Of a stretch of 6,210 nucleotides of DNA, positions 1 to 3,141 are shown one piece after another. The position numbers were made by a program, and so were the translations under genes. The notes beneath the pieces are model-generated. The model was not told where the DNA came from and did no database searches. It saw only the letters and a list, made by a program, of their open reading frames with translations. The stretch comes from Candidatus Nitrosopumilus sp. Lineage in GTDB: Archaea > Thermoproteota > Nitrososphaeria > Nitrososphaerales > Nitrosopumilaceae. Within the stretch, counting starts at the first letter, position 1; the number at the start of each line of letters is the position of its first letter. The stretch is taken from contig JAOTUX010000066.1 in assembly GCA_029863665.1 (NCBI GenBank), forward strand, positions 1 to 6,210, in the 5' to 3' direction.

Positions 1-43
1 TCATGAGTTAGTAATCGGAAAGAAAGAGAAACCAAGGAGATAA
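1..43 (+). CDS. rps12: Ribosomal protein S12 (uS12), C-terminal end only
   Basis: Only the last 13 codons and the TAA stop (41-43) are inside the window. Reading frame 2 gives HELVIGKKEKPRR, which matches the basic KKEKPR-type tail of archaeal S12. S12 is part of the decoding centre of the 30S subunit. The identification rests on this tail plus the position 2 bp upstream of the S7 start, the usual S12-S7 order of the str operon. The tail is too short to judge anything else. Confidence 0.85.
   Translation, partial: HELVIGKKEKPRR
34..40 (+). promoter_or_regulatory. Shine-Dalgarno site of rps7
   Basis: AAGGAGA lies 5 bases before the ATG at 46 and inside the last codons and stop of rps12. The spacing and the GGAG core fit a ribosome binding site. 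It supports the ATG at 46 and translation of S7 from a shared S12-S7 message. Confidence 0.7.
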
Positions 44-45
44 TC

Positions 46-645
46 ATGACTCAAACAAAGAATTTATTATTATTTAGAAAATGGGATTTGTCTGATATTG
101 AGATCAATGATCCTGGATTGAAGACTTCTATATCATTGAGAAAACAAATTTTACCATATACCTATGGCCGCTCCGCACTTAAGAGATTCAACAAAGCTGA
201 TGTTAACATTGTTGAACGATTAATTAACAAAACAATGCATTTTGGAAAAAAATATGCAAAGAATACTGGTAGAATGACTGGTAAAAAAACTAAACTTCTC
301 AATACTGTAAAAACTTCATTTGAAATCATTTCCCTGAAAACTGGACGAAATCCCGTTGAAGTTTTAGTTAGAGCTATTGAATTTTCTGCACCTAACGAAG
401 ATACTACTAGAATAGTTTATGGTGGTACCGTATATCATGTATCTGTTGATGTTGCTCCAATTAGACGAGTTGATTTGGCTCTAAAATTCATTTCCGATGC
501 AATTAAAGAAGCAACTTTTTCTAATCCAAAACCTATTGAAGAACATATGGCTGAACAACTTATACTTGCAGCATCTAATGATCCAAGTGCTCCTTCTGTA
601 AAGAAGAAAAATGAGTTAGAACGTATAGCCCAAGCATCAAGATAA
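46..645 (+). CDS. rps7: 30S ribosomal protein S7 (uS7)
   Basis: S7 is a primary 16S rRNA binding protein that organises the head of the small subunit and lines the E site. The 199-residue product has the usual archaeal length, longer than the bacterial form of about 155. Recognisable family segments are RMTGKK (76-81), the helix with LKTGRNPVEVLVRAIE (97-112), the beta hairpin YGGTVYHVSVDVAPIRR (125-141), and the basic archaeal tail with SNDP and KKKNELERIAQASR (177-199). The ATG start has a Shine-Dalgarno site 5 bases upstream and lies 2 bp after the rps12 stop, so the two are almost certainly co-transcribed and translationally coupled. It is the last gene on its strand before a convergent tRNA gene whose 3' end lies 11 bp away. 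No clear terminator hairpin is seen between them. Confidence 0.97.
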   Translation: MTQTKNLLLFRKWDLSDIEINDPGLKTSISLRKQILPYTYGRSALKRFNKADVNIVERLINKTMHFGKKYAKNTGRMTGKKTKLLNTVKTSFEIISLKTGRNPVEVLVRAIEFSAPNEDTTRIVYGGTVYHVSVDVAPIRRVDLALKFISDAIKEATFSNPKPIEEHMAEQLILAASNDPSAPSVKKKNELERIAQASR

Positions 646-691
646 AATTATTCCAGTAGCCCGAGGCAGATTCGAACTGCCGTCTCCGCCT

Positions 692-706
692 ATCCACTCT
701 TGAGAT
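692..706 (-). other. tRNA intron after position 37 in the anticodon loop (15 nt)
   Basis: The intron is ATCTCAAGAGTGGAT on the minus strand, at the canonical 37/38 site. The bulges would be GGA (706-708) and ATA (691-693). The central helix CTCT (709-712) against GTGG (694-697) contains one C-U mismatch and G-U pairs, so this is a relaxed motif. Without removal the anticodon loop would have 22 bases. Removing these 15 leaves the 7-base loop CTCTGGA. Splice points one base either way cannot be excluded by inspection. Confidence 0.7.
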
Positions 707-722
707 CCAGAGGGCAGAATCC

Positions 723-739
723 TTGATCTAAAATATTAT
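723..739 (-). other. tRNA intron in the D loop (17 nt)
   Basis: The intron is ATAATATTTTAGATCAA on the minus strand. It fits the archaeal bulge-helix-bulge rule exactly. The central 4-bp helix is GGTC (742-745) with GATC (725-728). The flanking 3-base bulges are AAA (739-741) and AAG (722-724), and cutting after the second base of each bulge releases 17 nt. An inner helix TAA/TTA closes a 4-base loop. Removal restores the standard D arm ending GGTCAAGGAT. The outer D-stem helix is not contiguous with the motif. The position is non-canonical but known from Crenarchaeota and Thaumarchaeota. Confidence 0.8.
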
Positions 740-771
740 TTGACCGCTAGACTATCGGGCTACCAATGCAA

Positions 772-789
772 ATTCTGATGTTTCAGAAT
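772..789. repeat. Perfect 7-bp inverted repeat between a small gene and tRNA-Gln
   Basis: ATTCTGA (772-778), spacer TGTT, TCAGAAT (783-789). It lies between the stop codon of the minus-strand small gene (806) and the tRNA start (761), overlapping the tRNA TATA region. As RNA it would be a 7-bp hairpin with a 4-base loop at the end of the small gene's message. As DNA it could be a dyad binding site. No T run follows on the minus strand, so an ordinary intrinsic terminator is not clear. Confidence 0.5.
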
Positions 790-794
790 ATAAT
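787..794 (-). promoter_or_regulatory. TATA box of the tRNA-Gln gene
   Basis: ATTATATT on the minus strand is centred about 30 bases upstream of the mature tRNA 5' end. That is the distance expected for a TBP/TFB promoter with a very short 5' leader. It overlaps the last bases of the inverted repeat at 772-789. Confidence 0.5.
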
Positions 795-805
795 CATTTG
801 CTGAA

Positions 806-1135
806 TTACTTAATTCTAACTTCATGAATGGCAGTAGCATAATCACAGTCTGCTTTTAATCTCATGTATGGAATTAATCTGAAATGAATTGAATAGATAT
901 TTTTTTCCTTTAATAAAATTCCTTTTTGCATCAATGAAACTAATCCTCTTGATGTGATTGTCATTGTTACATTTTTTTCTTTACATATTTGATCCCGTTT
1001 TTTTTGATATTGTTTTAATGAAAATGCGACATCGTTAATCTCTAAAATCAAAGGCCAAATAATCTCCGCCCACACAAATCTCCTGTTTTCTGTTGCTGAA
1101 GCGTATTTTCCTTTTTCACTCAACATTAATAACAT
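806..1135 (-). CDS. Small protein of unknown function, possible winged-helix C-terminal half
   Basis: I do not recognise the family. The frame encodes 109 residues from the ATG at 1135. A TTG at 1141 would add two residues, and an ATG at 1126 would remove three. A TATA-like stretch at 1149-1158 sits about 25 bases before 1126, so a leaderless start there is possible. The protein is basic. Its first half includes an aromatic and hydrophobic helix (FVWAEIIWPLILEI). Its second half has a helix TSRGLVSLMQKGIL followed by a turn and strand pattern KEKNIYSIHFRL, which resembles the recognition helix and wing of an archaeal winged-helix protein. That is inference from shape only. Coding is supported by an open frame closed at both sides by genes and by codon use like its neighbours. 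It is divergent from the YkgJ-type gene and could regulate it, but nothing shows this directly. Confidence 0.6.
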   Translation of the reverse strand: MLLMLSEKGKYASATENRRFVWAEIIWPLILEINDVAFSLKQYQKKRDQICKEKNVTMTITSRGLVSLMQKGILLKEKNIYSIHFRLIPYMRLKADCDYATAIHEVRIK

Positions 1136-1161
1136 CTGCAAAATGTGCTATAACTTAATAG
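1136..1161. promoter_or_regulatory. Compact divergent promoter region
   Basis: Only 26 bp separate the two divergent starts (ATG at 1135 minus, TTG at 1162 plus). The minus-strand sequence TTAAGTTATA (1149-1158) is a plausible TATA box for the small gene. For the plus-strand gene the closest AT-rich candidate is ATTAATAA near 1124-1131, inside the small gene's first codons, which would give a leader of roughly 10 bases. Neither is a perfect match, so the two promoters probably overlap. Confidence 0.35.
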
Positions 1162-1866
1162 TTGTCTCAAAACGAAATTGAAGAATCTCTTAATTTGTTG
1201 GAAAAGGATTGGGATGTTGATCCAATTTTACGAAAATTCATGCTTGGTAAAATTACTGATGTATCTGATTACCCAATCAAAGTTAAAGATGTAATTTTTC
1301 ATGTGCCTTACTTGAATTCTGAAAAAAAATATATTTTATGGAAATGTTATTGGCCTGATTGTCACAATTGTTGTGATCGACAAGGAAGGCTTCCATTGAC
1401 ATCTGATGATCTAATTACTATTGGTAAAGGTTTGAAATATCAAAAACCTTCAGATTTTATAAAAAATGAAACTCTTACTGTAACTTATCAGGAGCCAGGT
1501 CCATCAGGACAGATGACTACTATGACTACCATTAACCTCAAAAGAAAAAATGATGAAACTACACAAGATGATGGAACTCATATATCCTGTAGGTTTTTAG
1601 ATGAAAAAGGCGGGTGTAGTATGCATCCTGACAGACCTGGAGTGTGTTATCTTTATCCTTTTTCAAGTTGGTTAGAAAATGAAAAAGGAATTGCACGTGT
1701 CCATGCAACTTATCAGTTTACTGGTGATTGTCCTGGATTTTATCTTGCAGAGACTTTAGACTCTATGAAAGAAGAATTTAAGGAATATTCAAAAATAATC
1801 TATGATTACAATATGGCTTCAAATCGAACTAATAGGGAGGGCTTCGGCTCAGTTAGTTTTAGTTAG
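1162..1866 (+). CDS. YkgJ/CxxCxxCC-type cysteine-cluster protein (putative Zn or Fe binding)
   Basis: The 234-residue protein carries the cysteine pattern of the YkgJ (UPF0153) family, often described as zinc- or iron-chelating. The first cluster is C62-x4-C67-x2-C70-C71 (DCHNCC at 66-71). The second is CRFLDEKGGC (143-152) followed by MHPDRPGVCYLYPF (C162), and then DCPGF with C190. The CxxxHPxRPxxCxxYPF stretch is the most diagnostic. An insertion of about 70 residues separates the two clusters. The cellular role of the family is poorly defined; a few relatives are linked to metal or Fe-S handling. There is no signal peptide or membrane segment, so it is cytosolic. TTG at 1162 follows an in-frame TAG (1159-1161) directly, and the next in-frame ATG is residue 27, so TTG is the likely start. 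The last 14 codons overlap a strong hairpin, and the stop overlaps the stop of the convergent reductase gene. Confidence 0.85.
   Translation: MSQNEIEESLNLLEKDWDVDPILRKFMLGKITDVSDYPIKVKDVIFHVPYLNSEKKYILWKCYWPDCHNCCDRQGRLPLTSDDLITIGKGLKYQKPSDFIKNETLTVTYQEPGPSGQMTTMTTINLKRKNDETTQDDGTHISCRFLDEKGGCSMHPDRPGVCYLYPFSSWLENEKGIARVHATYQFTGDCPGFYLAETLDSMKEEFKEYSKIIYDYNMASNRTNREGFGSVSFS
1827..1858. terminator. UUCG-capped hairpin at the convergent gene junction
   Basis: AACTAA (1827-1832) pairs with TTAGTT (1853-1858). Inside, GGGC (1839-1842) pairs with GCTC (1847-1850) around a TTCG loop, the stable C(UUCG)G type on the plus strand. A 6-base versus 2-base internal loop separates the stems. The local G+C is much higher than around it. 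It lies in the last codons of the YkgJ-type gene and just beyond the 3' end of the reductase gene, so a two-way transcript-end signal is plausible. T-rich sequence follows on the plus strand. It is also coding DNA, so selection for protein could explain part of it. Confidence 0.45.
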
Positions 1867-2876
1867 GCTTTTGCTACTTTCATCAAGTCAGCTATTTTGA
1901 TATCCATTCCAAATCTGTCTTCATTCTTTTTCATATATCTGAATATTGCTAGAAAATCAGGTAATGCTTTGAAAAAATTAAAATCCTTGTGAATTTTTGC
2001 TCTAACAAAGTTAAACACCTTAGCATAAACTTTGTAGTGCTTTTCAACTGCTTTTTCATACGCTTTAAAGTCATGCATGTTCTCTAAGAAAATCTCAACA
2101 CACTGCATTGATGGAATGATTCCTTCGCCTAAAAGAGCATATACTGTCCCAATTGATTCTCCGACACCAACTACTTTACCTGAATAATATGGTTTACATC
2201 TATCTGGTGTTGCTAATCTAATTGGACGTCCTTTAGTTGCAATTACTTTTCCTCCGTGTTTTTGTAAAAATTCATCTGTTGCCTTTATGTGATTTTTATT
2301 ATAATCCCCTGCCCCAATATGTGCCCATTTTTCACCTAATGGAAAATACCAAAAGTATCCTGACATTCCAGGAAATGGTTCAATGTAGAAATCATCGTAT
2401 GGTACTCCATTTTCATATTCAACTTTGTATTCATATGTTGGTAGGAAAAAATCCTCTTCTAGTTTTGGTAGATACACTCTGTGAAATCCTGTACAATCAA
2501 CAATCATGTCATATTCTTTTTCTAATTCTTCAAGCTTTGGTGGTTGACCGTAAACTACATTGCAGTCTTTGATAAAATCTTTAATTAATCCTAATTTATT
2601 ATATGTACACAATCCTTTTAATCCAATATCAAATTTCACATCATTATTCATCTTAACATGCATGTTTCTACCATCGTGAATTAGAAAATTATTGAAATCT
2701 CTTCCAGTCTTTTTACAAAATTCGTTTAGTACTGGTTTAATTGTTCCCCATGCACAAATAGAATCATGTCTTTCTTCTGTCATCCTTTCATATCCAACTA
2801 CCTCGTATTCAGAATTCTTTAATCTTGCCATGAGATAAGAGCCTGCTACCCCCATCCCCATAACTGCTATCTTCAA
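1863..2876 (-). CDS. FAD-dependent geranylgeranyl-reductase-family protein
   Basis: This 337-residue flavoprotein belongs to the geranylgeranyl reductase branch of the PHBH-like FAD superfamily. Members hydrogenate double bonds of isoprenoid chains, in archaea mainly membrane lipids and menaquinone. Visible motifs are the Rossmann loop GMGVAG (7-12) with E30 ending the second strand, SICAWG (39-44) at the place of the family's conserved cysteine, VDCTG (126-130), GYFWYFPLGEKWAHIGAG (173-190, the family's GYxWxFP strand), and GVGESIG...LLGEGI (237-253) for FAD phosphate binding. It is shorter than the usual 390-450 residues, with the loss mostly in the substrate region and tail. TTG at 2876 is chosen because the next ATG (residue 6) would cut the Rossmann strand, and an in-frame TAA lies 12 bases upstream. 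A good TATA box precedes it. Substrate cannot be told from sequence; archaea of this kind carry several paralogues. Confidence 0.85.
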   Translation of the reverse strand: MKIAVMGMGVAGSYLMARLKNSEYEVVGYERMTEERHDSICAWGTIKPVLNEFCKKTGRDFNNFLIHDGRNMHVKMNNDVKFDIGLKGLCTYNKLGLIKDFIKDCNVVYGQPPKLEELEKEYDMIVDCTGFHRVYLPKLEEDFFLPTYEYKVEYENGVPYDDFYIEPFPGMSGYFWYFPLGEKWAHIGAGDYNKNHIKATDEFLQKHGGKVIATKGRPIRLATPDRCKPYYSGKVVGVGESIGTVYALLGEGIIPSMQCVEIFLENMHDFKAYEKAVEKHYKVYAKVFNFVRAKIHKDFNFFKALPDFLAIFRYMKKNEDRFGMDIKIADLMKVAKA

Positions 2877-2900
2877 GATATTTTGCGATTAATCTATGCC

Positions 2901-2911
2901 TAATAAATATA
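2901..2911 (-). promoter_or_regulatory. TATA box of the reductase-like gene
   Basis: TATATTTATTA on the minus strand lies 25-35 bases before the TTG start at 2876. This predicts transcription starting a few bases before the start codon, so a nearly leaderless message. No Shine-Dalgarno sequence is present before the TTG, which fits. It is evidence that the gene has its own promoter and is not simply read through from leuS. Confidence 0.6.
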
Positions 2912-3042
2912 CTATCTGAAAATTCCACTACCCTATCTTTGATGGTTTTTTATTAGTAGGAAAAAGTAGTGTCAGTTAAATATCAAAATTGAGTAGATTT
3001 TTTGAAAAGGTGGTCTTTCGTCTGTTTACAACCGTTTCAGAC
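2912..3042. other. Rest of the intergenic gap, no gene seen
   Basis: This AT-rich part of the 265-bp gap between the reductase start and leuS has no convincing frame on either strand and no tRNA. It contains T-rich runs on the plus strand (2945-2952 and 2998-3004), and on the minus strand a pyrimidine-rich CTTTTTCCT (2958-2966) that could take part in ending the leuS transcript. I see nothing else that can be supported. Confidence 0.4.
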
Positions 3043-3130
3043 CTTAAGATAATTGCTGTCATCAGAGAACGCTAAGTTGCTGATCTTAAGCAAGGATCTG
3101 TCATCAACATCCTTTGGAGTTGATCTTAAG
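3043..3130. repeat. Tandem imperfect repeat of about 40-42 bp with CTTAAG cores
   Basis: CTTAAG occurs at 3043-3048, 3085-3090 and 3125-3130. The first two are each followed by exactly 7 variable bases and then CTGTCATCA (3056-3064 and 3098-3106), giving a 42-bp period. The second and third CTTAAG share the longer word TGATCTTAAG (3081-3090 and 3121-3130), 40 bp apart. The third copy is not followed by CTGTCATCA. The array lies entirely in the gap after leuS and stops 12 bp before its last codon. No protein frame explains it. Confidence 0.7.
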
Positions 3131-3137
3131 CTCAACT
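3077..3137. other. Two hairpins sharing a GATCTTA-type loop after leuS
   Basis: Hairpin one is TTGCT (3077-3081), loop GATCTTA, AGCAA (3089-3093). Hairpin two is AGTTGA (3118-3123), loop TCTTAAGC, TCAACT (3132-3137). Their arms differ in sequence while the loops repeat the same core, which is the pattern of preserved RNA folds. The second begins just 4 bases beyond the leuS stop codon on the minus strand. They may mark the 3' end of the leuS message or a small RNA. A further weaker pairing is GTCTG (3020-3024) with CAGAC (3038-3042). Confidence 0.4.
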
Positions 3138-3141
3138 ACCC

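Larger units (their letters stand above)
657..761 (-). tRNA. tRNA-Gln (anticodon CUG) with two introns
   Basis: The minus strand folds as a full cloverleaf once 32 bases are removed. The acceptor is AGCCCGA/TCGGGCT with A73. The D stem is GTC/GAT. The anticodon stem is CTGCC/GGCGG around loop CTCTGGA (anticodon CTG at 708-710). The variable loop is AGAC, and the T arm is GGCAG-TTCGAAT-CTGCC. The mature length is 73. CCA is not encoded. The A1-U72 pair is typical of archaeal tRNA-Gln and argues against Glu, whose archaeal form starts with G. In archaea it is normally charged as Glu-tRNA-Gln and then amidated by GatDE. Flanking bases add two more pairs to the acceptor stem in the precursor. Introns are listed separately. 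The gene faces rps7 and has its own TATA-like box. Confidence 0.92.

Noticed and set aside
657..761. Reading the tRNA as tRNA-Glu with a CUC anticodon
   Set aside because: The loop sequence contains CTC, but placing U33 correctly gives CTG, and the A1-U72 acceptor pair fits archaeal Gln and not Glu.
2237..2572. Plus-strand open frame of 111 codons
   Set aside because: It lies wholly inside the reductase gene on the opposite strand, where all flavin motifs are in the minus frame. Its product looks like random hydrophobic antisense translation.
2945..3004. Intrinsic terminators at the plus-strand T runs
   Set aside because: No plus-strand gene ends nearby, so the T runs have nothing to terminate and fit general AT richness.
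3043..3137. CRISPR array
   Set aside because: The repeats are short, only two to three imperfect copies, with shared sequence in what would be spacers and no cas genes nearby.
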